A stretch of 64,000 nucleotides of DNA from Microbacterium arborescens (GTDB lineage Bacteria > Actinomycetota > Actinomycetes > Actinomycetales > Microbacteriaceae). The translations under genes were made by a program, and so were the position numbers. Location of the stretch: contig NZ_CP128474.1 in assembly GCF_030369635.1 (NCBI RefSeq), positions 1,364,001 to 1,428,000 of the forward strand, given 5' to 3'. Under the pieces are notes generated by a model, which saw only the letters and a list, made by a program, of their open reading frames with translations, ran no database searches and was not told where the DNA came from. This document shows, in pieces, positions 40,655 through 48,396 of this stretch (its first letter is position 1; every line of letters begins with the position of its first letter).

Positions 40655-41683
40655 GTGACGAGCACATCCGCCGGAATCCTGCGCCTCAGCGACCGTCGTC
40701 CCGAGGTGAGCGGCACCGAGATGCTCGCCGCCCTCGTGCCGCCGCCGCAGTTCGATGCGGCGACATTCGACTCCTACCGGGCCGACCCGCAGTACCCGTC
40801 GCAGCAGGAGGCGAAGGACCTGCTCGAGACCTTCGCCGGCGGCGGTGCGCCCGTCGCACGCGGGGGGCTCTTCCGCCGCGCGAAGAAGGCGCCGGAGACG
40901 AAGCCCGGCGTGTATCTCGACGGCGGATTCGGTGTCGGCAAGACCCACCTGCTCGCCGCGATCTATCACGCGATGCCGGCTCGCCGGAAGTACTTCGGTT
41001 CGTTCATCGAGTACACCGCGCTCGTCGGAGCCGTGGGCTACCAGAACACCGTCCAGCTGCTGCGGGGGGCCGACCTGCTCTGCATCGACGAGTTCGAGCT
41101 CGACGACCCGGGCGACACGATGGTCATGACGCGGCTCCTCGGCGAACTCGTCGCGTCGGGCACGCGTCTGGCAGCGACCTCGAACACTCCGCCGAACGCG
41201 CTGGGCGAGGGGCGTTTCGCGGCCCAGGACTTCCTGCGCGAGATCCATGCGATGTCGGCGAGCTTCCAGACGATCCGGATCGACGGCACCGACTACCGGC
41301 AGCGTGCCGTGGACGGGCACGCGGTCGCGCTGGCCCCCGAACAGTACGAGTCCGAGATCGCGGATGCTGCCGCCTCCGGCCTCGTCTCGGACGATGCCTT
41401 CTCCGACGTCATCGCGCACCTCGCGACCGTGCACCCGTCGCGCTACATCCGTCTCGTCGACGCCATCTCGACGATCGGGCTGCGCGACGTCACGCAGCTG
41501 ACGGACCAGTCGGCGGCGCTGCGCTTCGTCGCGTTCGTCGACCGCGCCTATGACGCGCAGATCCCGATCCGGGCGACCGGCCGGCCTCTCGACGAGGTCT
41601 TCGGCGACGAGATGCTCGGCGGCGGATACCGCAAGAAATACCTGCGCGCCATCTCGCGCCTGGTGGCTCTCACCCATTCCTGA
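40655..41683 (+). CDS. zapE: Cell division AFG1-like ATPase ZapE
   Basis: 342-residue P-loop ATPase of the AFG1/ZapE family. In E. coli, ZapE binds FtsZ at the constricting ring; its role in Actinobacteria is less clear. The Walker A motif GGFGVGKTHLLAA is near residue 92 and Walker B LLCIDEFELDD near 142. A sensor-like ATSNTPPNAL follows near 170, and FAAQDFLREI is typical. GTG start. It stands alone upstream of amtB. Confidence 0.92.
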   Translation: MTSTSAGILRLSDRRPEVSGTEMLAALVPPPQFDAATFDSYRADPQYPSQQEAKDLLETFAGGGAPVARGGLFRRAKKAPETKPGVYLDGGFGVGKTHLLAAIYHAMPARRKYFGSFIEYTALVGAVGYQNTVQLLRGADLLCIDEFELDDPGDTMVMTRLLGELVASGTRLAATSNTPPNALGEGRFAAQDFLREIHAMSASFQTIRIDGTDYRQRAVDGHAVALAPEQYESEIADAAASGLVSDDAFSDVIAHLATVHPSRYIRLVDAISTIGLRDVTQLTDQSAALRFVAFVDRAYDAQIPIRATGRPLDEVFGDEMLGGGYRKKYLRAISRLVALTHS

Positions 41684-41743
41684 GCACTCGTCGAGGGTTC
41701 GCGCGGCCCGCGGAAACCTGATGTTTACCGGGGGAGCGGTCGC

Positions 41744-41782
41744 GTAACCGATCGGAAACACGACTGCGCCGTCTGGGGAAAC
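41744..41782 (+). promoter_or_regulatory. GlnR-type operator upstream of amtB
   Basis: GTAAC (41744-41748), 6 bases, GAAAC (41755-41759) is a perfect first pair. The weaker second pair is GCGCC (41766-41770) and GAAAC shifted by one base (41778-41782). A further GGAAAC/GTTTACC inverted pair lies at 41712-41729. A predicted -10, GACACT, at 41793-41798 puts the operator centre near -42. Confidence 0.75.
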
Positions 41783-41848
41783 TGGCGGCCTCGACACTGA
41801 GGGGACCCGACGCTACACCTGCGTCCCTGCAGAGAGGTTCCCTTCGAG

Positions 41849-43117
41849 ATGGATCAAGGCAACACCGCATTCATACTCATCGCGGCCGCATTCGTCCTGC
41901 TGATGACGCCAGGACTCGCATTCTTCTACGGCGGTCTCGTCAAGGCCAAGAGCGTCATCAGCATGATGATGATGAGCTTCGGCGCACTCGGCCTGATCGG
42001 CGTCCTCTGGGTGCTCTTCGGGTACGCCATCGCCTTCCCCGGCGCTGAGGGGACCGTCGCCCCCTGGTCGATCGACTGGAGCGCCATCGGTCTGAGCAGC
42101 CTGCTCGAGACGCCCGACGACGCCGCCTTCCCGCCCATGGCCTTCGTGTGCTTCCAGGCCACCTTCGCGATCCTCACCGTCGCGCTCGTCTCCGGCGCCA
42201 TCGCCGACCGTGCCAAGTTCGGCGCGTGGATGCTGTTCGCCGGCGTCTGGGCGACGATCGTCTACTTCCCGGTCGCGAGCTGGGTCTTCAACTTCGGCCT
42301 CGCCGACGACGGCTCGTTCGAGTACGGCGGCTGGATCACCAAGGGTCTGCAGGACGTCTTCGGCGTCGGCGCGATCGACTTCGCCGGCGGAACGGCCGTG
42401 CACATCAACGCCGGTGCCGCCGCTCTCGCCCTGGCCCTGGTGCTCGGCAAGCGCGTCGGCTTCCAGAAGGGCGTCCACGTTCCCCACAACCCGCCGTTCG
42501 TCCTGCTCGGTGCCGGTCTGCTGTGGTTCGGCTGGTTCGGCTTCAACGCCGGCTCCGAGCTCGCCGCCGACGGCACGGCCGCGCTCGCGTTCATCAACAC
42601 GATCGCCGCTCCGGCCGCAGCCCTGCTGGCCTGGCTCCTCGTCGAGAAGATCAAGGACGGCAAGCCCACGTCCGTCGGCGCCGCTTCGGGTGCCGTCGCC
42701 GGCCTCGTCGCGATCACCCCGGCCTGCGCCTCCGTCGACCCGATCTGGGCCATCCTGCTCGGCCTCATCGCCGGTGCCGCCTGCGCCCTCGCGATCGAGC
42801 TGAAGTACAAGCTCGGTTTCGACGACTCGCTCGACGTCGTCGGCATCCACCTCGTCGGTGGTCTCATCGGCACGCTGTACCTCGGCTTCTTCGCCAACGG
42901 CACCGGCCTGTTCATGGGTGGCGACGCGAGCCAGCTGATCGTTCAGGCGATCGCCGCTCTCGCGGTTCTCGTCTACTCCTTCGTGCTGGCCTTCATCATC
43001 GGCTTCGCGATCGAGAAGACCATCGGCTTCCGTGTGAAGAACGAGGACGAGATCGCCGGCATCGACACCGTCATGCACGGTGAGGTCGGCTACACCCTCT
43101 CCGACGCGAAGGTCTGA
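41849..43117 (+). CDS. amtB: Ammonium transporter (Amt family)
   Basis: Trimeric inner-membrane ammonium channel; 422 residues, with about 11 spans. The N-terminus FVLLMTPGLAFFYGGLVKAKS is the family signature. The twin pore histidines are in FAGGTAVHINAGAAALAL and VVGIHLVGGLIGTLYLG. The Trp and Phe gate residues are placed as expected. No glnK or glnD follows; a terminator closes the gene, so the PII gene must lie elsewhere. A GlnR-type site upstream implies induction under nitrogen limitation. Confidence 0.96.
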   Translation: MDQGNTAFILIAAAFVLLMTPGLAFFYGGLVKAKSVISMMMMSFGALGLIGVLWVLFGYAIAFPGAEGTVAPWSIDWSAIGLSSLLETPDDAAFPPMAFVCFQATFAILTVALVSGAIADRAKFGAWMLFAGVWATIVYFPVASWVFNFGLADDGSFEYGGWITKGLQDVFGVGAIDFAGGTAVHINAGAAALALALVLGKRVGFQKGVHVPHNPPFVLLGAGLLWFGWFGFNAGSELAADGTAALAFINTIAAPAAALLAWLLVEKIKDGKPTSVGAASGAVAGLVAITPACASVDPIWAILLGLIAGAACALAIELKYKLGFDDSLDVVGIHLVGGLIGTLYLGFFANGTGLFMGGDASQLIVQAIAALAVLVYSFVLAFIIGFAIEKTIGFRVKNEDEIAGIDTVMHGEVGYTLSDAKV

Positions 43118-43140
43118 TCAGGCCTCGCATCTCAGCCCGG

Positions 43141-43174
43141 GCGGGGCATCGCGGAGTGATTCGCGGTGCCCCGC
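43141..43174 (+). terminator. Terminator after amtB
   Basis: Stem of GCGGGGCA (43141-43148) with TGCCCCGC (43167-43174), extended by CGCG pairs after one T-G wobble. No T-tract. The rest of the gap to 43331 shows nothing else clear. Confidence 0.7.
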
Positions 43175-43331
43175 CTCGCGTGTGCCCGAGGTGGGGGCCG
43201 TGTGCGTCGCTGCGGCGTTCCGTGCTGCGGCGTTCAGTTGGCAGGCGACGCCGCTTCGCGTGGGGTGAACGGGCGTCAGCTGCCAGGTGAGCCGTTAGGG
43301 GAAACGGGACGGCCCGCCCCAGGCGCTGGGT

Positions 43332-43337
43332 TAGTTT
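43332..43337 (+). promoter_or_regulatory. Leaderless -10 box of the PemK-like gene
   Basis: TAGTTT followed by exactly 6 bases and the ATG at 43344. Confidence 0.5.
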
Positions 43338-43343
43338 GGGCGC

Positions 43344-43907
43344 ATGGGTGTGCTTTCACGAGTGTGGGATCTGCTGCGTCCGCGCCGGACGGCGGATGGT
43401 TCATCCCGCCCTACCGGAACGCGGCCCCGCGCGAGCACCGGCACGCCGCCCCGCGGCGGCGGGCGCCCTGCGTCGCGCGAAGCGGCCGGGACTGCGGCAT
43501 CCGTCATCGAGGTGGCTCTGCCCGATGCTCGCGGCCTGCGTCTGGCTTACGAGCCCCGACCGGGCACTGACCCCGATCCCGGTGAGATCGTCTGGGCGTG
43601 GGTGCCGTACGCGGAAGATGCCGCGCGCGGCAAGGACCGACCGCTGCTGGTGCTCGCGCACGCCGAGGGTGACCGGAGCTGGGCGATGAAGCTCACGAGC
43701 AAGCCGCACGACGGGGAACGCGACCACATCCCGCTCGGCACGGGGGACTGGGACCGCGAGCGACGTCCGTCGTGGCTCGACGTCGACCAGATCTATCTCG
43801 TGCCCACGAGCGGCATCCGCCGGACGGCCGGCGCGCTCGATCGCGCGACCTACCGCCGAGTCGCACAGTCTCTCTCCGAGCGCTACGGCTGGCGCGCCGC
43901 CGGCTGA
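43344..43907 (+). CDS. PemK/MazF-like protein without a partner antitoxin
   Basis: 187 residues. A low-complexity basic N-terminus of about 50 residues (Pro/Arg/Gly/Thr) is followed by a MazF/PemK-type domain: GEIVWAWVPYAEDAARGKDRPLLVLA near 75-100, and HDGERDHIPLGTGDWDRERRPSWLDVDQIY. In MazF toxins this fold cleaves RNA. The insertion EDAARGKDRP replaces the shorter classical loop. No antitoxin-sized gene lies upstream or downstream, so toxicity is doubtful; a housekeeping role is possible. Confidence 0.8.
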   Translation: MGVLSRVWDLLRPRRTADGSSRPTGTRPRASTGTPPRGGGRPASREAAGTAASVIEVALPDARGLRLAYEPRPGTDPDPGEIVWAWVPYAEDAARGKDRPLLVLAHAEGDRSWAMKLTSKPHDGERDHIPLGTGDWDRERRPSWLDVDQIYLVPTSGIRRTAGALDRATYRRVAQSLSERYGWRAAG

Positions 43908-43932
43908 CGGCCCGCACCCGGGCGGCTGCGCC

Positions 43933-43994
43933 GAGAGCGCACCGTCGACGTGAGCACGTACCGCCCGGCGTGCGCTTTCGTGGCGAGAGTGCGT
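43933..43994. repeat. Decamer repeat cluster, copy A
   Basis: Related decamers GAGAGCGCAC (43933-43942), GAGCACGTAC (43952-43961), a reverse-strand copy at 43970-43979, and GAGAGTGCGT (43985-43994) fill the gap between the PemK-like and VIT genes. Similar sequence appears near 44808-44870, 46450-46515 and 52370. Confidence 0.5.
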
Positions 43995-44038
43995 CCTCGT
44001 GCGGTTGGGGGCCTGCCGCGACCGGTGTCCGGGTGGTT

Positions 44039-44052
44039 TCATGACGTCATGA
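44039..44052. promoter_or_regulatory. Palindrome over the VIT-family start codon
   Basis: TCATGACGTCATGA, a perfect 14-base palindrome containing the ATG at 44049. It could be an operator, but chance is not excluded. Confidence 0.3.
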
Positions 44053-44783
44053 GTGGATCGGTATCGGGAGCGCCGGGGGCGCACGCGGGGGAGCCTCACG
44101 GGGCGTCGATGTCGGGGCGGCTGAACTGGTTGCGGGCCGGTGTCCTCGGCGCGAACGACGGCATCGTGTCGACCGCGGCCCTCGTCGTGGGTGTCGCGGG
44201 CGCGACATCGGAGACCGCCCCGATCTTCGCGGCGGGTATCGCGGGTCTCGTGGGCGGCGCGATCTCCATGGCGCTCGGAGAGTACGTCTCGGTCAGCAGC
44301 CAGAGCGACAGTCAACGCGCCATGATCGCCAAGGAGCGCCGTGAGCTCGTCGAAGACCCTGCGGCCGAGCTCATCGAGCTCGCGGGCCTCTACGAGAGAC
44401 GCGGCCTCTCTCCGGAGACCGCTCGCCGGGTGGCCGAGGAGCTGACCGAGCATGATGTGGTCGCCGCGCACCTCGAGGCGGAGCTCGGGCTGACCGAGGA
44501 CGAGGTCGTCAGCCCCCTGGCCGCCGCCGGTGCCAGCGCGCTGGCGTTCACCATCGGTGCGCTGCTGCCGCTTCTCGCGATCCTCCTGCCGCCCGCCGAC
44601 ATCCGGGTTCCCGTCACGTTCGCGGCCGTCCTCATCGCCCTCGCTCTGACGGGCTACCTGAGCGCCCGGCTCGGCGACAGCCCCCCGCTCCGCCCCATGG
44701 TGAGGATCGTGGTCGGCGGCGCGCTCGCACTGATCGCGACGTTCACCGTGGGCTCTCTGTTGGGCGTATCCGGCGCCGTTTGA
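44049..44783 (+). CDS. VIT1/CCC1 family transporter
   Basis: 244 residues. The family exports or sequesters Fe2+/Mn2+ (yeast CCC1, plant VIT1). The conserved N-terminal LNWLRAGVLGANDGIVSTAALVVGVAGA covers the first span. GGAISMALGEYVSVSSQ ends the second. A charged cytosolic loop of about 70 residues (EDPAAELIELAGLYERRGLSPETARRVAEELTEHD) supplies the Glu-rich metal-binding region. Three more spans follow, five in all. The ATG at 44049 fits the family; no clear Shine-Dalgarno sequence is seen. Confidence 0.9.
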   Translation: MSGSVSGAPGAHAGEPHGASMSGRLNWLRAGVLGANDGIVSTAALVVGVAGATSETAPIFAAGIAGLVGGAISMALGEYVSVSSQSDSQRAMIAKERRELVEDPAAELIELAGLYERRGLSPETARRVAEELTEHDVVAAHLEAELGLTEDEVVSPLAAAGASALAFTIGALLPLLAILLPPADIRVPVTFAAVLIALALTGYLSARLGDSPPLRPMVRIVVGGALALIATFTVGSLLGVSGAV

Positions 44784-44807
44784 GCTGGCCCGCGGGGGTC
44801 TCGTCGT

Positions 44808-44837
44808 CGAGCACGCACGCGCGCCGCGAGCACGCAC
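44808..44837. repeat. 30-base tandem decamer repeat, copy B
   Basis: Two GAGCACGCAC units (44809-44818 and 44828-44837). The 30-base block matches the reverse complement of 46487-46516 at all but about 3 positions. A related decamer continues at 44861-44870, inside the 3' end of the MFS gene. Confidence 0.65.
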
Positions 44838-44841
44838 TGGC

Positions 44842-46038
44842 TCAGGTGTACGTTCGCGGTGAGGGTGCGTTGTCGGCGAGCCGTTCCGGCCGGAAAGCGC
44901 GAATCTGGCGGGTCCAGGCGGCGAGTGTTGCGGCGAGAGCGAGTGCCAGGACGGCGGGGATGCCGGCGGCCGCGGCGAGATCGGCTGCGTCGACGCCTGC
45001 GGCGAGCAGCGCGCCTCCGAGTGCCGAGCCCGCGGACGCACCGAGATACATCGCGGCCATCTGGAACGCGATGATCGGCATCGCCTGATCGGATCGGTCT
45101 TTGGTGAGCGCCTGCTGGAGTGTGGGCACCGATGCCCATCCCGCGGCGCCCCAGACCGCTGCGGCAGGAATCCATGCAACGGGGGAATCGGCGAGCCACA
45201 ACGTCGCGAAGCTCGCGATCAGCAGTGTCGGCAGGACGATGAGGAACGGCCGGGGCCCGAACCTGTCGAGCGGTCGACCGATCACCGCCGATCCGGCTAC
45301 CCCGCCGATGCCCCATGCCCACACGAGCGCGAAGCCCCACTCGGCCAGGCCGCCGGCCTCGGCCATCGGCATCAGGTAGGTGTACAGGCCCAGGCTGGCC
45401 GTCCCGAGGAGGAATGCCGCTGTGATCCCCACCGCGATGCGTCGAGAACGGAGAACGCGGAAGGCCCCGCCGCCCGCCGCGGTGACCAGCCCGGGCAATC
45501 GGCGCGCGCGAGCTGCGAGCGCGACCATGCCGAGCACCCCGATGGCAACGACGAGGCCCATCGTCCATCGCCATCCCGCGCTCTGTCCGATGACCATCCC
45601 GAGGGGCACTCCTGCGACGGTGCCGGTCGACAGCCCGAAGGTCACCATCGACATTGCCCGCCCGCGGTCGTGTTTCTCGACCATCGCGGCGGCGGTCGCT
45701 GTGGCGATGGCGGTGAGAACACCTGCTCCGGCGCCGGCGACGACGCGGGAGGCGAGGAACACCTCGATTCCCGGTGCCAGCGCGGTCGCGAGATTCCCCG
45801 CGTTGAAGATTCCCAGTGCCCACAGGAGGGCTCGGGCGGCACCACGGCGTGCGAGAGGGCTCGACAGCAGTGGCCCCGCGACGGCATACGCGGCTGTGAA
45901 GGTCGCGACGCCCAGCCCGATCGCCGCGACGGTCGTCTGAAGCGACGTGGCGATCTGCGGAAGCACGCCGGCGAGGACATATGCATCGACGCCGAGCGCG
46001 ACAGCGGCGACGACGAGGGGCCAGACGCGGCGGATCAC
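44842..46038 (-). CDS. MFS transporter
   Basis: 398 residues, 12 hydrophobic spans, major facilitator superfamily. It resembles drug/metabolite exporters of the AraJ/CmlA type (DHA family): an N-terminal LGVDAYVLAGVLPQIA and the motif C-like GLSTGTVAGVPLGMVIGQSAGWRWTM region. Substrate unknown. GTG start overlaps the ArsR stop (GTGA), so it is coupled to and probably repressed by that regulator. The C-terminal NAPSPRTYT is encoded by the decamer-repeat sequence, suggesting the repeat has invaded the end of the gene. Confidence 0.9.
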   Translation of the reverse strand: MIRRVWPLVVAAVALGVDAYVLAGVLPQIATSLQTTVAAIGLGVATFTAAYAVAGPLLSSPLARRGAARALLWALGIFNAGNLATALAPGIEVFLASRVVAGAGAGVLTAIATATAAAMVEKHDRGRAMSMVTFGLSTGTVAGVPLGMVIGQSAGWRWTMGLVVAIGVLGMVALAARARRLPGLVTAAGGGAFRVLRSRRIAVGITAAFLLGTASLGLYTYLMPMAEAGGLAEWGFALVWAWGIGGVAGSAVIGRPLDRFGPRPFLIVLPTLLIASFATLWLADSPVAWIPAAAVWGAAGWASVPTLQQALTKDRSDQAMPIIAFQMAAMYLGASAGSALGGALLAAGVDAADLAAAAGIPAVLALALAATLAAWTRQIRAFRPERLADNAPSPRTYT

Positions 46039-46370
46039 GCCTCCGCCTCAGAGCCAAGGTCTTCGCCGTACGCGGCGAGAACGCTGTCGAGCAGCCCGGG
46101 GAAGCGGTACTGCAGGTCGCCGTCGCGAAGCCGGATGAGGCACTTGCGCCCCTGAGCGCGGACGAACACGACACCGGACTCGCGAAGCAGGCTGGTGTGA
46201 TGCGTGAGGGTCGAACGGGGGAGATCGGGGCCGAGCTCGATGCTGTCGACCTCGCCCCGTTCAGCGAGAATCCGCACCATGTCGAGCCGGAGCGGCTCGC
46301 TCAACGCGAAGAGCACGCGGGGGATCGCGATGTCGTCGGTGTCGGGGTGTTCGTAGGTGCGCGGAGACAT
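46035..46370 (-). CDS. ArsR-type winged-helix regulator
   Basis: 111 residues. The fold follows the ArsR helix-turn-helix pattern: LSEPLRLDMVRILAERGEVDSIEL, then LPRSTLTHHTSLLRESGVVFVRAQGRKCLIRLR. Only one Cys is present and no metal motif (ELCVCDL) is seen, so it probably senses an organic ligand. Start at 46370: GGAGGG lies 5 bases upstream. It heads the arsR-MFS operon. A nested inverted repeat lies over its promoter. Confidence 0.9.
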   Translation of the reverse strand: MSPRTYEHPDTDDIAIPRVLFALSEPLRLDMVRILAERGEVDSIELGPDLPRSTLTHHTSLLRESGVVFVRAQGRKCLIRLRDGDLQYRFPGLLDSVLAAYGEDLGSEAEA

Positions 46371-46388
46371 GCTCGCCCTCCAACTGTT

Positions 46389-46425
46389 CGAGATCTGTCG
46401 AACGATCATCATTCGATAAATCTCG
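46389..46425 (-). promoter_or_regulatory. Nested inverted-repeat operator of arsR-MFS
   Basis: Outer arms CGAGAT/ATCTCG (46389-46394, 46420-46425) and inner arms TCGAA/TTCGA (46398-46402, 46412-46416) share the same centre, 46407. This is a typical winged-helix dimer site. Confidence 0.65.
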
Positions 46426-46436
46426 CACGTTTGCAA
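46408..46436 (-). promoter_or_regulatory. Promoter of arsR-MFS
   Basis: Minus strand: TTGCAA (46431-46436), 17-base spacer, AATGAT (46408-46413). The -10 lies inside the operator, so binding should repress. Confidence 0.55.
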
Positions 46437-46449
46437 TCCCGTACGCGGC

Positions 46450-46516
46450 GAGAACGTACGGATGCCGCGAGGGTGCATGATCCGCGGTGCGTGCTCGCGG
46501 CGACGGTGCGTGCTCG
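46450..46516. repeat. Decamer repeat cluster, copy C
   Basis: GAGAACGTAC (46450-46459), GAGGGTGCAT (46469-46478), and GTGCGTGCTC twice (46487-46496, 46506-46515). The last 30 bases are an inverted copy of 44808-44837. Confidence 0.65.
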
Positions 46517-46560
46517 GCGTGCGGGGCTTAGCGTGCAAGAGGGCGTGGGGCAACGAAAAC

Positions 46561-46584
46561 CGCCCCGGTCGAAGGACCGGGGCG
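46561..46584 (-). terminator. Terminator of the tRNA-Val(CAC) gene
   Basis: Ten-base perfect stem (46561-46570 and 46575-46584) with a GAAG loop, followed on the minus strand by a GGTTTTCGTT tract. Confidence 0.8.
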
Positions 46585-46590
46585 GGATGG

Positions 46591-46664
46591 TGGGCGATGC
46601 GGGACTCGAACCCACGACCTCTTCCGTGTGAAGGAAGCGCGCTAACCAACTGCGCCAATCGCCC
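46591..46664 (-). tRNA. tRNA-Val (anticodon CAC)
   Basis: 74-base cloverleaf. Acceptor GGGCGAT/ATCGCCC, anticodon loop TTCACAC reading GUG, T arm GTGGGTTCGAGTCCCGC. The 3' CCA is encoded at 46588-46590. A terminator follows. Confidence 0.95.
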
Positions 46665-46756
46665 GTGCTGGCCCGTGAGGGCCGAGAAACGAGCATACCG
46701 GATGCTGCGGCGGTTCCCGTACGCGGAGGCGAGACACGCGCGGGGCGCCGCCGGTT

Positions 46757-46784
46757 TTGCACTCGCGCGATCGTCGGCTAATGT
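46757..46784 (+). promoter_or_regulatory. Promoter of the plus-strand tRNA cluster
   Basis: TTGCAC (46757-46762), 16-base spacer, TAATGT (46779-46784), about 33 bases before tRNA-Gly. Confidence 0.5.
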
Positions 46785-46816
46785 TTAACAAGTGCCGGAG
46801 CGATCCGGAACGAAAT

Positions 46817-46888
46817 GCGGATGTAGCGCAGTGGTAGCGCATCACCTTGCCAAGGTGAGGGTCGCGAGTTCGAATCTCGTCATCCGCT
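46817..46888 (+). tRNA. tRNA-Gly (anticodon GCC)
   Basis: 72 bases. Acceptor GCGGATG/CATCCGC with discriminator U, anticodon loop TTGCCAA. CCA is not encoded. Confidence 0.95.
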
Positions 46889-46943
46889 CGAGTGCGAGGA
46901 TCTCCCGTCAGGGTGATCCGGCACGTGGGTCAGAACCACACAC

Positions 46944-47014
46944 GGTGGCGTGGCCGAGCGGCTAGGCACCGGCCTGCAAAGCCGTTTACACGGGTTCGAA
47001 TCCCGTCGCCACCT
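46944..47014 (+). tRNA. tRNA-Cys (anticodon GCA)
   Basis: 71 bases. Acceptor GGTGGCG/CGCCACC with discriminator U, anticodon loop CTGCAAA. CCA is not encoded. Confidence 0.95.
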
Positions 47015-47041
47015 CGCCTCATAACTGAACAGCCTGTATAG

Positions 47042-47113
47042 GCGCGATTGGCGCAGCGGTAGCGCGCTTCCCTGACACGGAAGAGGTCACTGGTTCGATC
47101 CCAGTATCGCGCA
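47042..47113 (+). tRNA. tRNA-Val (anticodon GAC)
   Basis: 72 bases. Acceptor GCGCGAT/ATCGCGC with discriminator A, anticodon loop CTGACAC. CCA is not encoded. It is the last gene before a strong terminator. Confidence 0.95.
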
Positions 47114-47119
47114 CCGAGT

Positions 47120-47146
47120 AAAACCCCCGGTCTCACCGGGGGTTTT
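47120..47146 (+). terminator. Terminator of the tRNA cluster
   Basis: Twelve-base arms (47120-47131 and 47135-47146) with a CTC loop; the A-run and T-run are part of the stem, so it is a classic rho-independent terminator. Confidence 0.9.
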
Positions 47147-47193
47147 GTCGTTTACCGGCAGGGTGAACCCGCCCGCCGGTTAGGCTCGGCGCC

Positions 47194-47700
47194 ATGACTC
47201 AGCTCGTGCTCACCGTGGTCGGAGACGACCGGGTCGGACTCGTCCGCACACTCGCCGACACCGTGGCGGCGCATCGCGGGAACTGGGAGCGAAGTGAACT
47301 CGCGGAGCTCGCCGGTGCTTTCGCGGGCATCGTGCTCGTGGACGTGCCCGCCGACCGCGAAGCCGGTCTCGTCGAGGCGCTCGAGCGCCTCGACGGTCTG
47401 CTCCGCATCACGACGCACCAGCCGCTGGCTCCCGTCGTCGCGAGCGGACAGGTGCTGCGTTTCACCGTGCTCGGCAACGACCGCCCCGGCATCGTCCGCG
47501 AGGTCAGCGATGCGATCGGTGCTCACGCCCTGAGCATCGACGCCCTGACCAGCCGCACCCTCGATGCCCCGATGGCGGGTGGCACGCTCTTCGAGGCCAC
47601 CCTCGTGGTGCGCCTCCCCGCCGAGTTCGACGCCGCCGAGGTCGTGGCCGACCTCGAGCGCCTCGCCGGCGAGATCCAGGTCGACCTCACCCTAGCGTGA
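47194..47700 (+). CDS. Double ACT-domain protein (GcvR-like)
   Basis: 168 residues consisting of two ACT domains: about 1-75 (LVLTVVGDDRVGLVRTLADTVAAHRGNW) and 88-165 (RFTVLGNDRPGIVREVSDAIGAHALSIDAL). Such proteins bind amino acids. GcvR of E. coli antagonises the glycine-cleavage activator, but no gcv gene is nearby, so the role is open. TAGGCT lies 7 bases before the ATG. The stop overlaps the alkD start (GTGA). Confidence 0.88.
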   Translation: MTQLVLTVVGDDRVGLVRTLADTVAAHRGNWERSELAELAGAFAGIVLVDVPADREAGLVEALERLDGLLRITTHQPLAPVVASGQVLRFTVLGNDRPGIVREVSDAIGAHALSIDALTSRTLDAPMAGGTLFEATLVVRLPAEFDAAEVVADLERLAGEIQVDLTLA

Positions 47701-48353
47701 CCCTCGTCGACGACATCCGCCGCGCTCTGCAAGCCGCGGCGCAGCCGGAACGAGCACCCGCGCAGCAGGCCTACATGAAGTCGTCGATGCCCTTCCTCGG
47801 CATTCGTCTTCCCGAGGTTCGCCGGCTCGCTCGAACGCTCGGGGCGGGGGAGTCGGATGCCGCGGCGCTCGGCGCGGCCGCGCGGACCCTCTGGGACGAG
47901 GCCTCCCACCGGGAGGAGCGCTATGCGGCCATGGCGCTGCTGGCGCTGCCGCCGCTTCGAGGCGCACGGGAGTCGCTGCCTCTCATCGAGCACATGGTGC
48001 GGACGGGGCAGTGGTGGGACATCACCGACGAGTTGAGCGGGCGCGTCCGCGATCTGCTCGTCGCCCATCCCGAGCAGATCGCGCCCGTCATCCGGGCGTG
48101 GGCGCGCGATGCCGATCTCTGGATACGGCGGGTCGCGATCCTCTCCCAGTTGACGCGGCGCTCCGGCTTCGATGTGCAGCTCTTCACGGATGTCATCGTC
48201 CCGAACCTCGCCGATTCGGAGTTCTTCATCCGCAAGGCGATCGGATGGGCGCTCCGCGATCGCGCGCGCGTCGACCCGGACGGGGTGCGCGCGTTCGTCG
48301 ACGAGCGGGGAGTGACCGGCCTCAGCAGGCGCGAGGCGCTCAAGCGCCTGTGA
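47697..48353 (+). CDS. DNA alkylation repair protein (AlkD-like)
   Basis: 218 residues, all-alpha HEAT-like repeat glycosylase that removes 3- and 7-alkylated purines. Conserved pieces: YMKSSMPFLGIRLPEVRRLAR (25-46), the DNA-binding GQWWDITDELSGRVR (with the catalytic-region Trp and Asp), and DLWIRRVAILSQL and FFIRKAIGWALRD. Slightly shorter than B. cereus AlkD. GTG start overlapping the ACT gene. Confidence 0.9.
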   Translation: MTLVDDIRRALQAAAQPERAPAQQAYMKSSMPFLGIRLPEVRRLARTLGAGESDAAALGAAARTLWDEASHREERYAAMALLALPPLRGARESLPLIEHMVRTGQWWDITDELSGRVRDLLVAHPEQIAPVIRAWARDADLWIRRVAILSQLTRRSGFDVQLFTDVIVPNLADSEFFIRKAIGWALRDRARVDPDGVRAFVDERGVTGLSRREALKRL

Positions 48354-48396
48354 CCCAGCACCCCCCGGCTCTGACCGGCACCGCCGCCGGGAGGGC

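Noticed and set aside
43118..43343. Antitoxin gene upstream of the PemK-like gene
   Set aside because: No frame with a start, ribosome-binding site and antitoxin-like sequence is present in this gap.
46591..47113. Integration hot spot for a mobile element at the tRNA cluster
   Set aside because: No integrase, direct repeat of a tRNA end, or foreign-looking gene is adjacent.
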